This document shows positions 9,819 through 19,044 of a stretch of DNA of 64,000 nt, piece after piece. The stretch is from Clostridium moniliforme (GTDB taxonomy: Bacteria > Bacillota > Clostridia > Clostridiales > Clostridiaceae), in the NCBI RefSeq assembly GCF_017873235.1, contig NZ_JAGGJZ010000009.1, forward strand, positions 1-64,000, written 5' to 3'. A model generated the notes under the pieces. The model did not search any database, was not told the origin of the DNA, and saw nothing but the letters and a program-made list of their open reading frames with translations. The first letter of the stretch is position 1. Each line of letters starts with the position of its first letter. The position numbers and the translations under genes were made by a program.

Positions 9819-11327
9819 TTATTGTAAGAATATTTTTTTGAATTCTGTAATTCCTTTTTCAAGGGATGCTTTTAATTCATCAGTTAAAACTTTCTTCTCT
9901 ACAATTTCTTTTCCTACTTCTCTATATTGAGTATCCATATATTCTAAGAAATCTTTTTCGAATTTTCTTATATCTTCAACTTTTATATCTGATAAATAAT
10001 CATTTACTGCTGCGTATAAAATCATTACTTGATTTTCTACTGGCATAGGTGAATATTGATTTTGTTTTAAAACTTGAACCAATCTCTTACCTTTTTCAAG
10101 TCTTCTTGAAGTATCAGCATCTAAATCTGATCCAAATTGAGCAAATGATTCTAGTTCTCTATATTGGGCAAGCTCTAATCTTAATGTACCTGAAACTTGT
10201 TTCATAGCTTTAATTTGAGCGTTACCCCCAACTCTTGATACTGATATACCTGCATTAACAGCTGGTCTTTGTCCTGAATTGAAAAGATCTGATTCTAGGA
10301 ATATTTGACCATCTGTTATTGATATAACATTAGTTGGAATATATGCAGTTACGTCTCCTGCTAGTGTTTCTATAATTGGAAGTGCTGTTAAAGAACCTCC
10401 ACCATTTTTTTCTGAAAGTTTTGCAGCTCTTTCAAGTAATCTTGAATGAATATAGAAAACATCTCCAGGATAAGCTTCTCTGCCTGGTGGTCTTTTAAGT
10501 AGTAATGACATTGTTCTATAAGCAACTGCGTGCTTTGATAAGTCATCATATATAACCAATACATCTTTTCCTTGATGCATAAAATGTTCACCAATTGAAC
10601 ATCCAACATAAGGAGCTAAGTACTGTAATGGTGCTGATTCTGATGCAGTTGCTGCAACAACTGTTGTATAATCCATAGCACCAAACTCTGTTAATGTATT
10701 CACTATATGTGCTACTGTTGATTGTTTTTGCCCTATTGCTACATATATACAAATTACATCTTTACCTTTTTGGTTTATTATTGTATCTATTGTTATAGCT
10801 GTCTTACCTATTTGTCTATCTCCTATGATAAGTTCTCTTTGTCCCTTACCAATTGGAATCATTGAGTCAATTGCTTTTATTCCTGTTTGTAATGGCTCAT
10901 TAACTGAACTTCTATCTAGAATGCTAGGTGCAGGAACTTCTATTGGTCTAAATGCTTCTGGTTTTATTGGTCCTTTTGCATCAATAGGATTACCTAAAGC
11001 ATCTACAACTCTTCCTATTAATTCATTTCCAACTCCAACCTCAACAATCTTTCCTGTTCTCTTAACGACATCTCCTTCCTTGATTCCTTCTTCAGAACCA
11101 AGTAAAACACATCCTACATTATCTTGTTCAAGATTTAATGCCATACCATAAACATCATTTGGGAATTCTAACAATTCACCTTCCATACAATCATCTAAAC
11201 CATATACTCTAGCAATACCATCACCAATTTGAATAATTGTACCTGAATCTATTGTTTTTATTTGTTTGTCGTATTTTTCAATTTCACTTTTGATTATAGA
11301 AGTAATCTCTTCTGGTTTGATATTCAT
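9819..11327 (-). CDS. atpA: ATP synthase F1 subunit alpha
   Basis: Non-catalytic nucleotide-binding subunit of F1, 502 residues. The Walker A motif is [10 protein letters not shown] near residue 170, with [11 protein letters not shown] as Walker B and the conserved arginine finger in [21 protein letters not shown] precedes the ATG. It lies 10 bp after atpH. Confidence 0.98.
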   Translation of the reverse strand: MNIKPEEITSIIKSEIEKYDKQIKTIDSGTIIQIGDGIARVYGLDDCMEGELLEFPNDVYGMALNLEQDNVGCVLLGSEEGIKEGDVVKRTGKIVEVGVGNELIGRVVDALGNPIDAKGPIKPEAFRPIEVPAPSILDRSSVNEPLQTGIKAIDSMIPIGKGQRELIIGDRQIGKTAITIDTIINQKGKDVICIYVAIGQKQSTVAHIVNTLTEFGAMDYTTVVAATASESAPLQYLAPYVGCSIGEHFMHQGKDVLVIYDDLSKHAVAYRTMSLLLKRPPGREAYPGDVFYIHSRLLERAAKLSEKNGGGSLTALPIIETLAGDVTAYIPTNVISITDGQIFLESDLFNSGQRPAVNAGISVSRVGGNAQIKAMKQVSGTLRLELAQYRELESFAQFGSDLDADTSRRLEKGKRLVQVLKQNQYSPMPVENQVMILYAAVNDYLSDIKVEDIRKFEKDFLEYMDTQYREVGKEIVEKKVLTDELKASLEKGITEFKKIFLQ

Positions 11328-11337
11328 GGTTTCACCT

Positions 11338-11877
11338 CTATTCCCTTTTAAGTATTAAGGCTCTCATTTCATCAAGTTTAGATTTTATTGATCCATCAAT
11401 AACATCATTTCCAACTCTAACGTAAAGTCCACCTAATATACTTTTATCAATTTCATGCTCTAAAATTACTGTTTTGTTATACTTCTTTTCTAAATTTTCT
11501 TTTAACTTCTTGCTTTCTTCAGGTGTAAGTTCTATAACACTTTTCACCTTAGCAATTACTGTATTTTCTTTTTCTAAATGGATTTTCTCCATTTGATTAA
11601 GTTTTTCTCTTAGGAATAATATTCTTCCTTTTTCAACAAGAATTAATAAAAATGATAGTAATTCTTCATCAATTCTACCCTTAAATAAGTCTTTAAAAAT
11701 TTTCTTTTTTTGTCTAGTACTTATTTGAGGTGATTTTATAATTTCATAAATTTGTTGGTTGTCATCAATAATTTTGCATATCTCTCTTAGGTCATTAAGA
11801 TATTCATCTACCTTATTTTTTTCTTCTGCTACTTTATATAAAGCTAAGGCATATCTACGATCCAAATATTCGTACAT
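11338..11877 (-). CDS. atpH: ATP synthase F1 subunit delta
   Basis: Peripheral stalk subunit joining b to the alpha3-beta3 head. The 179-residue protein starts [16 protein letters not shown], the typical delta/OSCP opening, and has the conserved C-terminal [20 protein letters not shown]. Its ATG is 2 bp from the atpF stop, and its ribosome site lies inside atpF, suggesting translational coupling. Confidence 0.95.
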   Translation of the reverse strand: MYEYLDRRYALALYKVAEEKNKVDEYLNDLREICKIIDDNQQIYEIIKSPQISTRQKKKIFKDLFKGRIDEELLSFLLILVEKGRILFLREKLNQMEKIHLEKENTVIAKVKSVIELTPEESKKLKENLEKKYNKTVILEHEIDKSILGGLYVRVGNDVIDGSIKSKLDEMRALILKRE

Positions 11878-11879
11878 AA

Positions 11880-12371
11880 TTACATACCTACCTTGCTTAT
11901 ATATTCATCAATAAGTTCTCTATGCTTCTTTTCATCTATTGATTCACCAAGAGCCTTTTCTGAAAGGAATATTGCAAGTTCTACTGCTTGAGTTTTAATT
12001 TCATCCTCAGCTTTTGCACGTTCTCTATTGATTTCAACCTTAGATTTTTCAATAATAGTACTTGCTTCTTTTCTAGCATCTTCTACTATTTCTTTATAAA
12101 TACTATCTGCCTTACTTTTATATTGGCTAACAATTTCTTTTCCTTCTTCTTTTGCTGATCCGATTTCTTTTTCATTTTGAAGCTTTAATATTCTTGCTTT
12201 CTCTAAATCTTCATCAGCCTTACTAATCGTATCTTCTATACGATTATTTCTCTCTTTTAAAATTTTATTTACTCTATCAAAAGCAAAATGCTTAACTATC
12301 CAAAATAATATTAATAAGTTTACTAATGTAACTATCATCTCTGGAATGTTAATATTCATATTAATTTCCAA
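11880..12371 (-). CDS. atpF: ATP synthase Fo subunit b
   Basis: Peripheral stalk subunit (163 residues) with an N-terminal membrane helix (about 10-28) and a long charged coiled coil (30-155). A TTG start at 12371 (MEINMNINIPEM) is placed 8 nt after GGGAGG; the ATG 12 nt further in would be 20 nt from that site, so TTG is favoured. Coding runs almost directly into atpH. Confidence 0.93.
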   Translation of the reverse strand: MEINMNINIPEMIVTLVNLLILFWIVKHFAFDRVNKILKERNNRIEDTISKADEDLEKARILKLQNEKEIGSAKEEGKEIVSQYKSKADSIYKEIVEDARKEASTIIEKSKVEINRERAKAEDEIKTQAVELAIFLSEKALGESIDEKKHRELIDEYISKVGM

Positions 12372-12429
12372 ATTTAAAGCCTCCCTTCCAGGCTTATTAA
12401 AAACCTACTTTTTTAATAGCATTCAAAAT

Positions 12430-12675
12430 TTAGTGAATTCCAACAAATAATAAGATAAATGAAACTAGTAATCCATATATAGCTGTTGTTTCTGCTAATG
12501 CACAACCAATGAAATATGTTGACATAAGTTTACCACTTGCTTCTGGTTGTCTTGCTATACTCTTTAATAAACTAGCTGTTGCGTTACCAATACCAACACC
12601 TGCACCTATTGCTGCAATAACTGCAAGTCCTGCACCTATTGCACGCATTCCTACTATAAATTCTGCTCCAGTCAT
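12430..12675 (-). CDS. atpE: ATP synthase Fo subunit c
   Basis: Proteolipid rotor subunit, 81 residues with two membrane helices (8-30 and 52-78) joined by the polar RQPE loop (42-45). The ion-binding carboxylate is Glu62 in LAETTAIYG. The helix-1 position that is Gln in Na+-translocating c subunits is Ile29 here (GVGIGNA), which suggests proton coupling, although Thr63 resembles the ES/ET pair of Na+ types. GGAGG lies 8 nt before the ATG. Confidence 0.97.
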   Translation of the reverse strand: MTGAEFIVGMRAIGAGLAVIAAIGAGVGIGNATASLLKSIARQPEASGKLMSTYFIGCALAETTAIYGLLVSFILLFVGIH

Positions 12676-12733
12676 AAATAATTCCTCCTTAATCTTTTAC
12701 AAGTTTCTCTGACTAAATTTGATTTTATTTTGG

Positions 12734-13384
12734 TTATTCTTCTGCTATCATCTTTATATAAATCATTGTTAATATTGAAAAGATGAATGTTTGAAGAAAT
12801 CCATCAAACAAATCGAAGTATGCCATAAATGGCACTGGGATAGCTAATTGAGCAATCCAAGCTACCTTACTCAATGCTCTTAATAACAATTCAATAATTA
12901 CAGTTGCAACTGTAATATTACCAAAAAGTCTGAAGCTTAATGTTACTGGTAACATTACTCTCTCTAAGATATTGATAGGTAATAAAGCTGGACTTGGGTG
13001 AGCATATCCTTTTAGATATCCTAAACCACCATTCTTTATGATTGAATTTATTTGAACCATAAGGAATGTTGTTAATGACAATACTAATGCTACACTATAG
13101 TCTGCTGTAGGTGGATGAAGTCCTACAAGGTCTGTAATATTCATAAAGAATAAGAAAAGAACCAATGCTCCAATATATGCAGCAAATCCTGCATACTTAT
13201 CTCCCATAGTGTTTTTAACCCAATTGTTCATACCTTCAACAAATATTTCAATTATTGATTGGCTTTTTGTTTTAGGTACAACTGAAAGATTTTTTGTCAT
13301 TAGTATTAAAACAATAGCAATAATTATGATTATTCCCCATTGTTGTAACACAGTAGAACCAATTTCATTAAACAATGCTTCCAC
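12734..13384 (-). CDS. atpB: ATP synthase Fo subunit a
   Basis: Stator channel subunit (216 residues) carrying the ion to and from the c-ring. Five to six membrane helices are visible; the essential arginine lies in LSFRLFGNITVATV. The start is GTG at 13384, 7 nt after GGAAG and just past the atpI stop, so the two are translationally close. Confidence 0.95.
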   Translation of the reverse strand: MEALFNEIGSTVLQQWGIIIIIAIVLILMTKNLSVVPKTKSQSIIEIFVEGMNNWVKNTMGDKYAGFAAYIGALVLFLFFMNITDLVGLHPPTADYSVALVLSLTTFLMVQINSIIKNGGLGYLKGYAHPSPALLPINILERVMLPVTLSFRLFGNITVATVIIELLLRALSKVAWIAQLAIPVPFMAYFDLFDGFLQTFIFSILTMIYIKMIAEE

Positions 13385-13388
13385 TCAA

Positions 13389-13751
13389 TCACTTCCTTTC
13401 TTCATATTTAATTGCCATGAACAAAGAAATAAAGTTGGACATATATCCAATAATATATAGTATTATGTTATATTGGTTTTGCAATAATAATAATCCTATT
13501 ATAGCTATCATTATTATTCTTATTACAAAACTAACCATAAAAATAATACCTTTTAAATTTATCTTACTATTAATAACTTTTTCAGTAACTGCTCCACTTA
13601 TTAAAAAATTTAAAATGCTAATTATTGAACCTATTAAAAAAGGAAAACAATAACTTTGATTAATAAAATAGAAAATTATAAGTCCTGCAGTAACAATTAT
13701 TCCACTAAGTTTAAGAGTCTGTCTTAATAGTCTAGTTAAATTTCCAACCAT
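13389..13751 (-). CDS. atpI: ATP synthase subunit I (AtpI)
   Basis: A 120-residue protein with four predicted membrane helices, first gene of the operon. AtpI proteins assist c-ring assembly or Mg2+ handling. Sequence conservation is low in this family; the call rests on size, topology and position immediately before atpB. AGGGGGT precedes the ATG. Confidence 0.8.
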   Translation of the reverse strand: MVGNLTRLLRQTLKLSGIIVTAGLIIFYFINQSYCFPFLIGSIISILNFLISGAVTEKVINSKINLKGIIFMVSFVIRIIMIAIIGLLLLQNQYNIILYIIGYMSNFISLFMAIKYEERK

Positions 13752-13780
13752 TACTTACCCCCTTGGCAATTATATCCCTT

Positions 13781-13809
13781 ATTATAGTTTATATATTTTT
13801 TTGTCGGAA
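13781..13809 (-). promoter_or_regulatory. Promoter of the atp operon
   Basis: Minus strand -10 TATAAT (13781-13786) with a -35-like TTCCGA (13804-13809), spacer 17; an alternative CCGACA -35 gives spacer 15. It starts 30 bp upstream of atpI. Confidence 0.55.
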
Positions 13810-14130
13810 ACATTATATTTAAGCTTAATATGTTGTTTTTTCATCTTACATTAAATTATATCATCATAATTCATATTTGCTATAGTTTTCTCTTAATTTT
13901 AAGTTTTTCTACATTTTACGAATTTTAAATTTATTACCTATTCTTTTGTCTGAATATTCAAAATAATAACATTATAATATATTTATATCATTATTAAATC
14001 ATATTACAAATTTTAATTTTTTTACTCTATGTAAACATATTTATTATTATATATTTTTATTTTATTCTAATTTAATTTTACCTTTATTTTTTAGTTTGAA
14101 TAAAGTTAATTGATTTTATTCAATGCATTT

Positions 14131-14170
14131 TTATTTTATTAATAAATTTATTATTTTATTAATAAAGTTA
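14131..14170. repeat. Two-copy 20-bp tandem repeat
   Basis: Units 14131-14150 and 14151-14170 each begin TTATTTTATTAATAAA and differ at 2 of 20 positions. The sequence is entirely A/T apart from one G, so low-complexity origin is likely. Confidence 0.6.
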
Positions 14171-14172
14171 AG

Positions 14173-14196
14173 GCTATAAATTATTTAATTTATAGC
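14173..14196. other. AT-rich hairpin (possible terminator)
   Basis: Perfect 10-bp stem (14173-14182 / 14187-14196) with loop ATTT, followed on the plus strand by a T-rich tract. No plus-strand gene or promoter was found upstream, so its role is unclear. Confidence 0.4.
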
Positions 14197-14303
14197 TTTA
14201 TAGTTTTAATGTTATTATTTTTTTATTTTATTAAATGTTTTCATAAAAATTTTTAATATTTTTTTCTTATATAAATTTTCTATATATTTTCATTATACAA
14301 CAA

Positions 14304-14338
14304 AAACATACCTTAGCAAATGTTTCTAAGGTATGTTT
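14304..14338 (-). terminator. Terminator of thl
   Basis: Perfect 13-bp stem (14304-14316 / 14326-14338) with a 9-nt loop, followed on the minus strand by TTGTTG. It ends the thiolase transcript. Confidence 0.8.
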
Positions 14339-14380
14339 ACATTTTTTATAAATTAATTTATGAAATAACTTTTTATGATA

Positions 14381-15559
14381 TTATCTTTCAACAACTACTG
14401 CTGTTCCCATTCCTCCACCTATGCAAAGTGTAGCTAAACCTTTCTTAGCATCTCTCTTTTCCATTTCATGAAGTAATGTAACTAAAATTCTAGCTCCTGA
14501 TGCTCCAACTGGATGACCTAAAGCTATTGCTCCACCATTTACATTAACTTTTGTCATATCAAATCCTAGATCTTTAGCTACAGCTAAACTTTGAGCAGCA
14601 AATGCTTCATTTGCTTCTATAAGATCTAAATCTTTAACTTCTAATCCAGCATTTTCTAATGCTTTCTTTGTTGCATGGAATGGACCATATCCCATTATAG
14701 CTGGATCTAATCCTCTTGAACCATATGAAAGTATTTTTGCCATTGGTTTAATTCCTAAGCTTTCTGCTTTTTCTGCACTCATAATTACAAGAGCTGCAGC
14801 TCCATCATTTATTCCTGAAGCATTTCCTGCTGTAACAGTACCATCTTTAATAAATGCTGGTCTTAACTTTCCTAATTTTTCAACAGTTGTTCCGAATCTT
14901 GGGAATTCATCAGTATCAAATACTATTGGATCTCCTTTTCTTTGAGGAATTACAACTGGAACTATTTCTTCTTTAAATCTTCCTTCTTTTATAGCCTTTT
15001 CTGCTTTATTTTGAGAATTAGCTGAGAATTCGTCTTGTTCTTCTCTTGTTAAATTCCACTTCTTGGCAATATTTTCTGCTGTTACTCCCATATGATAATC
15101 GTTAAATGCATCCCATAGTGCATCATTTATCATAGAATCAACCATTTTACCGTTTCCCATTCTTTGTCCCCATCTTGCAGTTTCTAAAAGATAAGGAGCT
15201 CTTGACATATTTTCAACTCCACCAGCAACTACAATATCAGTATCTCCTGCTTTTATCATTTGAGCTGCTAAACTAACTGCTCTTAATCCTGATCCGCATA
15301 CCTTATTGATAGTCATTGCTGGAACTTCTTCTGGAAGTCCTGCTTTTATAGTTGCTTGTCTTGCAACATTTTGTCCAAGGCCAGCTTGTATAACATTTCC
15401 CATTAAAACTTCTTCAACCATTTCTGGTTTTATTCCAGCTTTCTTTACAGCTTCCTTTATTACTAATGCTCCTAAATCTACTGCTGGAACATCTTTTAAT
15501 GATCCTCCAAATGATCCTAACGCTGTTCTTACTGCACTTACAATTACTACTTCTTTCAT
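14381..15559 (-). CDS. thl: Acetyl-CoA acetyltransferase (thiolase)
   Basis: Condenses two acetyl-CoA to acetoacetyl-CoA, the entry step to butyrate/butanol-type fermentation in clostridia. The 392-residue protein has all thiolase catalytic residues: nucleophile Cys88 (NKVCGSG), His349 (GHPVGASG) and Cys379 (CIGGGMG). GGGAGG lies 8 nt upstream of the ATG. It is monocistronic with its own promoter flanked by two Rex-type operators and its own terminator, so expression should respond to the NADH/NAD+ ratio. It lies between upp and atpI, which are adjacent in B. subtilis. Confidence 0.96.
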   Translation of the reverse strand: MKEVVIVSAVRTALGSFGGSLKDVPAVDLGALVIKEAVKKAGIKPEMVEEVLMGNVIQAGLGQNVARQATIKAGLPEEVPAMTINKVCGSGLRAVSLAAQMIKAGDTDIVVAGGVENMSRAPYLLETARWGQRMGNGKMVDSMINDALWDAFNDYHMGVTAENIAKKWNLTREEQDEFSANSQNKAEKAIKEGRFKEEIVPVVIPQRKGDPIVFDTDEFPRFGTTVEKLGKLRPAFIKDGTVTAGNASGINDGAAALVIMSAEKAESLGIKPMAKILSYGSRGLDPAIMGYGPFHATKKALENAGLEVKDLDLIEANEAFAAQSLAVAKDLGFDMTKVNVNGGAIALGHPVGASGARILVTLLHEMEKRDAKKGLATLCIGGGMGTAVVVER

Positions 15560-15602
15560 TAAACAAAACCTCCCAAATTTATAATTAACAAATTTTCATT
15601 CT

Positions 15603-15620
15603 TTGTTAAACTCTTAACAT
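15603..15620. promoter_or_regulatory. Rex operator 1 at the thl start site
   Basis: TTGTTAA-ACTC-TTAACAT matches the clostridial Rex box (TTGTTAA-N4-TTAACAA) at 13 of 14 defined positions. It sits just downstream of the thl -10, over the expected transcription start, where bound Rex would block initiation. Confidence 0.75.
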
Positions 15621-15626
15621 ACTTTT

Positions 15627-15655
15627 ATTATAACCATTTCATTTGTAATAATCAA
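15627..15655 (-). promoter_or_regulatory. sigma-A promoter of thl
   Basis: Minus strand -35 TTGATT (15650-15655), 17-bp spacer, -10 TATAAT (15627-15632). Confidence 0.8.
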
Positions 15656-15661
15656 TAGTTT

Positions 15662-15679
15662 TTGTTAAATTTTAAACAA
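15662..15679. promoter_or_regulatory. Rex operator 2 upstream of the thl promoter
   Basis: TTGTTAA-ATTT-TAAACAA matches the clostridial Rex consensus at 13 of 14 positions, 6 bp upstream of the -35. Its centre is 59 bp from that of operator 1. Confidence 0.65.
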
Positions 15680-15773
15680 ATACTTTTTTAAAACTATTTT
15701 ACAAATTTCTTTTTATTTATATTATAATATTAATAAAATTACATAAAAATTTTTATACAAAGGAGTTTCTATA

Positions 15774-16268
15774 ATGAAAAGAAATGATTTTATATCTTGG
15801 GATGAATATTTTATGGGACTTGCTCTTTTATCTGCTAAAAGAAGTAAAGATCCAAGTACTCAAGTAGGAGCCTGTATTGTAAGTCCTACTAACAGAGTTC
15901 TTTCTGTTGGTTATAATGGTTTTGCTTTTGGTTGTTCTGATGATACTTACTCTTGGGAACGAGAAGGAGAATTTTTAGAGACTAAGTATCCTTATGTTGT
16001 ACATGCAGAACTTAATGCCATTTTAAATAATAGAGGTGTTTCTCTAGAAAATGCTAAACTTTATGTAGCTTTATTTCCTTGTAATGAATGTGCAAAAGCA
16101 ATTATTCAAAGTGGAATAAAGGAAGTAATTTTTTTAAGTGATAAATATGCTGATACTGATATAGTTAAAGCTTCAAAGAGAATGTTTAAATCAGCAGGTA
16201 TCAAACTAACAAAACTTGTACCTTCTTTAGAAAAAATTGAATTATCATTTAATGTTGATGACATTTAA
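15774..16268 (+). CDS. comEB: Deoxycytidylate (dCMP) deaminase
   Basis: Zinc deaminase converting dCMP to dUMP for thymidylate synthesis. The 164-residue protein has the zinc site HAE (VHAELNAIL, near residue 80) and PCNEC with its two cysteine ligands, plus the N-terminal RSKDPSTQVGA typical of dCMP deaminases. AAAGGAG precedes the ATG. It is the only plus-strand gene between 1.5 and 23 kb and is divergent from thl. Confidence 0.93.
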   Translation: MKRNDFISWDEYFMGLALLSAKRSKDPSTQVGACIVSPTNRVLSVGYNGFAFGCSDDTYSWEREGEFLETKYPYVVHAELNAILNNRGVSLENAKLYVALFPCNECAKAIIQSGIKEVIFLSDKYADTDIVKASKRMFKSAGIKLTKLVPSLEKIELSFNVDDI

Positions 16269-16308
16269 ATAAAAATCTTTTTAATAAAATATAATTTATA
16301 AAAGAATA

Positions 16309-16334
16309 AAACCTTCAAAATGAAGGTTTATTTT
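16309..16334. terminator. Bidirectional terminator, comEB / upp
   Basis: A 9-bp stem (16309-16317 / 16321-16329) with loop AAA and A/T-rich flanks, between convergent comEB and upp. Confidence 0.75.
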
Positions 16335-16339
16335 AATTA

Positions 16340-16969
16340 TTATTTAGTTCCAAATAATCTATCTCCAGCATCTCCAAGTCCTGGTACAATATATCCATTT
16401 TCATTTAACTTTTCATCTATTTGTGCAACATATATGTCAACATCAGGATGAACTTCTTTAATTGCTTTTATTCCTTCAGGTGATGAAATTAAACACATAA
16501 GTTTTAAATATTTTGCACCTTTTTTCTTAAGCATTGTTAAAGCATCAATAGCTGATCCTCCAGTTGCAAGCATTGGATCTACAACTATTATTTCTCTTTC
16601 AGCTATATCTTGAGGTAGCTTACAAAAATATTCAACTGGTTGTAAAGTTTCTTCATCTCTGTATAATCCAATATGACCAACTTTTGCTGCTGGTATAAGC
16701 TTTAAAACTCCATCTACCATTCCAAGTCCAGCTCTTAATATTGGTACTATTGCTAGTTTCTTTCCAGCTAACATTTTACATTTTGTTTTGCAAATTGGTG
16801 TTTCTATTTCTACATTTTCAGTTGGTAAATTTCTTGTAACTTCATATGCCATTAACATTGAAACTTCTGAAACCAAATCTCTAAAATCCTTTGAACCAGT
16901 TTCTTTACTTCTTATAAATGCTAATTTGTGTAATATTAATGGATGATTAATTTCTGTAACTTTACTCAT
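16340..16969 (-). CDS. upp: Uracil phosphoribosyltransferase
   Basis: Salvages uracil with PRPP to UMP. The 209-residue protein shows the PRPP-binding loop [12 protein letters not shown] near residues 128-139 and the uracil-binding C-terminal motif [18 protein letters not shown] lies before the ATG at 16969. It is 21 bp downstream of rpiB and probably co-transcribed with it. Confidence 0.97.
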   Translation of the reverse strand: MSKVTEINHPLILHKLAFIRSKETGSKDFRDLVSEVSMLMAYEVTRNLPTENVEIETPICKTKCKMLAGKKLAIVPILRAGLGMVDGVLKLIPAAKVGHIGLYRDEETLQPVEYFCKLPQDIAEREIIVVDPMLATGGSAIDALTMLKKKGAKYLKLMCLISSPEGIKAIKEVHPDVDIYVAQIDEKLNENGYIVPGLGDAGDRLFGTK

Positions 16970-16990
16970 TTTATTTCTTCCTCCAAAATT

Positions 16991-17440
16991 TTATTTATTG
17001 TATTCTTTTTCTATTGCAGATATTTTATTTAATCTTCTTTCATGTCTTTCACCTTGAAATTTTGCATCTAGAAAAGTTTTAACTATATCAAGAGCAAGAC
17101 CTGGTCCTACAACTCTTTCTCCTAATGCAAGAATATTTGCATTATTGTGTTCTCTAGTTGCATGAGCACTAAATGTATCTGAGCATAAAGCAGCTCTTAT
17201 TCCTGGTACTTTGTTTGCAACAATACTCATTCCAATTCCAGTTCCGCAAATTAATATTCCTAAATCAAATTCCTTTGATGCAACTGCTTTAGCAACTTTT
17301 TCTGCATAATCTGGATAATCGCATGATTCTTTAGTATAAGTACCAAAATCTTTTATTTCATATCCATTTGAACTTAAATACTCCATGATTTCATTTTTTA
17401 AACTATATCCACCATGATCTGATCCTAATGCTATTTTCAT
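16991..17440 (-). CDS. rpiB: Ribose-5-phosphate isomerase B
   Basis: Interconverts ribose-5-phosphate and ribulose-5-phosphate, supplying ribose for PRPP. The 149-residue protein begins KIALGSDHGGYSLK (active-site Asp-His), carries catalytic Cys in ILICGTGIGMSI near residue 67, and has the C-terminal RHERRLNKI phosphate-binding motif. The rpiB-upp pairing links ribose phosphate supply to pyrimidine salvage. Confidence 0.95.
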   Translation of the reverse strand: MKIALGSDHGGYSLKNEIMEYLSSNGYEIKDFGTYTKESCDYPDYAEKVAKAVASKEFDLGILICGTGIGMSIVANKVPGIRAALCSDTFSAHATREHNNANILALGERVVGPGLALDIVKTFLDAKFQGERHERRLNKISAIEKEYNK

Positions 17441-17479
17441 AAAATCTTACCTCCATATATTTTTATGTATTTAATTTAT

Positions 17480-17530
17480 AAAAAAAGAAAGTGTAGCGTG
17501 TAAAATAAATATTACACACTTCCAGCTTTC
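17480..17530 (-). terminator. Terminator of ywlE
   Basis: A nested stem: outer GAAAG/CTTTC (17487-17491 / 17526-17530) and an inner stem around AGCGTGTAA, followed on the minus strand by T7. It overlaps the ywlE stop and separates ywlC-ywlE from rpiB-upp. Confidence 0.75.
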
Positions 17531-17964
17531 TTTAATTTACCTATTATAAGAGGCACTATCTCCTCTAACTCTTTATATGTTTTATTGTAAACAGAAATTG
17601 TGCTGCCATAAGGATCAGTTATTTCTCCTTTTATGCCAGCATATTCACATATTGAAAACACTTTATCTTTATAATTTGGATAATTATTCTTTATAAAATC
17701 TCTACCATATTCAGTCATTGTTAAAATAATATCTGATTCTTGAAGCATAGCTTTATTTAATTGAATAGCTTCCCTATTTTTGATATCTATATTTAATTCT
17801 TCTTTTATTAATTCTATAGAATTTTCAGTAACAAAACTCCCAGGCACTATTACAATACCAGCTGATTTAGCTTCTATATTTGAATCATCATTTATTTTAT
17901 TAAATATTTCTTCTGCCATTGGGCTTCTACATGTATTTGCTGTGCATACGAAGAGCACTTTCAT
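17512..17964 (-). CDS. ywlE: Low-molecular-weight protein phosphatase (YwlE type)
   Basis: The 150-residue protein has the LMW-PTP P-loop CTANTCRSPM at residues 7-16 (C-X5-R-S) and the distal catalytic Asp in ITDPYGS near 117. The Thr in the loop (CTANTCR) matches the arginine-phosphatase YwlE, whose P-loop Thr selects phosphoarginine. Position after ywlC also matches. Substrate specificity is inferred, not shown. Confidence 0.85.
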   Translation of the reverse strand: MKVLFVCTANTCRSPMAEEIFNKINDDSNIEAKSAGIVIVPGSFVTENSIELIKEELNIDIKNREAIQLNKAMLQESDIILTMTEYGRDFIKNNYPNYKDKVFSICEYAGIKGEITDPYGSTISVYNKTYKELEEIVPLIIGKLKKAGSV

Positions 17965-17984
17965 AAAAAAACCTCCAAATTCTT

Positions 17985-19028
17985 TTAAACATCTATAACA
18001 TCATATCCTGCTGCTTTATTTAATCTGTTCATAATAGCAATTCCAATTCCTTCTTCATTAAATGCTTCTGCTAATATTATGTCTACATCTAAATCATTAA
18101 ATGATCTTAAAGCTTCAAAAAGATTTGATGCAATTTCTTCTAAATTATTTTCTGCTCCTAAAATAACCTTTTCTCCATTAGGATATTTATGGCTATTTTC
18201 TTCTGTAGTAAGTATTCCTACCTTTTTTCCTTCATCTATATAATTTTGTACCATTTCATTAATTTTTTCAATAGTTTTTTCTTTATTTCCTTTTATAATT
18301 TTAAGTTTTGCATTTGGAGCATAATGTCTATACTTCATACCTGGTGCCTTAGGCTTAAAATCTTCTGAATTGTTAAGTAATCCTTTATCAATTTCAATTC
18401 TTTTATCAACTTCTCTAAGCATTTCAAGTGTTATTCCACCTGGTCTTAAAACTATTGGGGGATCAACTGTGCAATCCACTATTGTAGATTCTAATCCAAC
18501 CTCACTCTTTTCTCCACCAATTATATAGTCTACTTTACCATTTAGGTCTTCAATACATCTTTCAATATCAGTTGGACTTGGCTTTCCACTAATATTAGCA
18601 GATGGAGCTGCAATTGGTACACCTGACTCCTTTATAAGTTCTCTTGCAATCTTATTTGATGGCATTCTAATTCCTATAGTATCTAAATTTGCACTTGTTT
18701 CCATTGGTATTATATCCTGTTTTTCTAATATTAATGTCATTGGTCCTGGCCAAAATTTATCCATTAATTTTTTTGCAATATCAGGAATATTTTTTGCATA
18801 AGCATCTAAGTTTTTTGATGCTACATGAATAATTAATGGGTTATCTTGAGGTCTTCCCTTAGCAACAAATATTTTTTTTACACATTCTTCTTTTAATGCA
18901 TTTGCTCCTAATCCATAAACTGTTTCTGTTGGGAATGCAACCGTTCCACCTCTTTTTATAACTTCTGCTGCTTCTTTTATATATTTTTTATCATTAATTC
19001 CATTTATAGTAGCAATCTTTGTATCCAA
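17985..19028 (-). CDS. ywlC: Threonylcarbamoyl-AMP synthase (Sua5/YwlC)
   Basis: Makes threonylcarbamoyl-AMP for t6A37 modification of ANN-decoding tRNAs; TsaD at 51 kb uses its product. The 347-residue protein is the long Sua5 form: YrdC domain (about 10-205, with KRGGTVAFPTETVYGLG and KGRPQDNPL) and a C-terminal Sua5 domain (about 225-347). The start is TTG at 19028, 8 nt after GAGGG. Confidence 0.93.
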   Translation of the reverse strand: MDTKIATINGINDKKYIKEAAEVIKRGGTVAFPTETVYGLGANALKEECVKKIFVAKGRPQDNPLIIHVASKNLDAYAKNIPDIAKKLMDKFWPGPMTLILEKQDIIPMETSANLDTIGIRMPSNKIARELIKESGVPIAAPSANISGKPSPTDIERCIEDLNGKVDYIIGGEKSEVGLESTIVDCTVDPPIVLRPGGITLEMLREVDKRIEIDKGLLNNSEDFKPKAPGMKYRHYAPNAKLKIIKGNKEKTIEKINEMVQNYIDEGKKVGILTTEENSHKYPNGEKVILGAENNLEEIASNLFEALRSFNDLDVDIILAEAFNEEGIGIAIMNRLNKAAGYDVIDV

Positions 19029-19044
19029 AGCTAACGCCCTCTTT

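Larger units (their letters stand above)
13810..14303. other. Long AT-rich non-coding stretch upstream of the atp operon
   Basis: About 490 bp with extremely low G+C and no open frame I would defend on either strand. It holds a 20-bp tandem repeat and a 10-bp hairpin (annotated separately). No riboswitch or tRNA motif was recognised. Confidence 0.6.

Noticed and set aside
12430-12675. Sodium-coupled c subunit
   Set aside because: The Gln of the Na+ site is Ile29 here, so proton coupling is more likely, despite the Glu62-Thr63 pair.
13810-14303. A hidden gene or replication origin in the long AT-rich gap
   Set aside because: No defendable frame, DnaA-box cluster or promoter-terminator pair was found; only low-complexity repeats.
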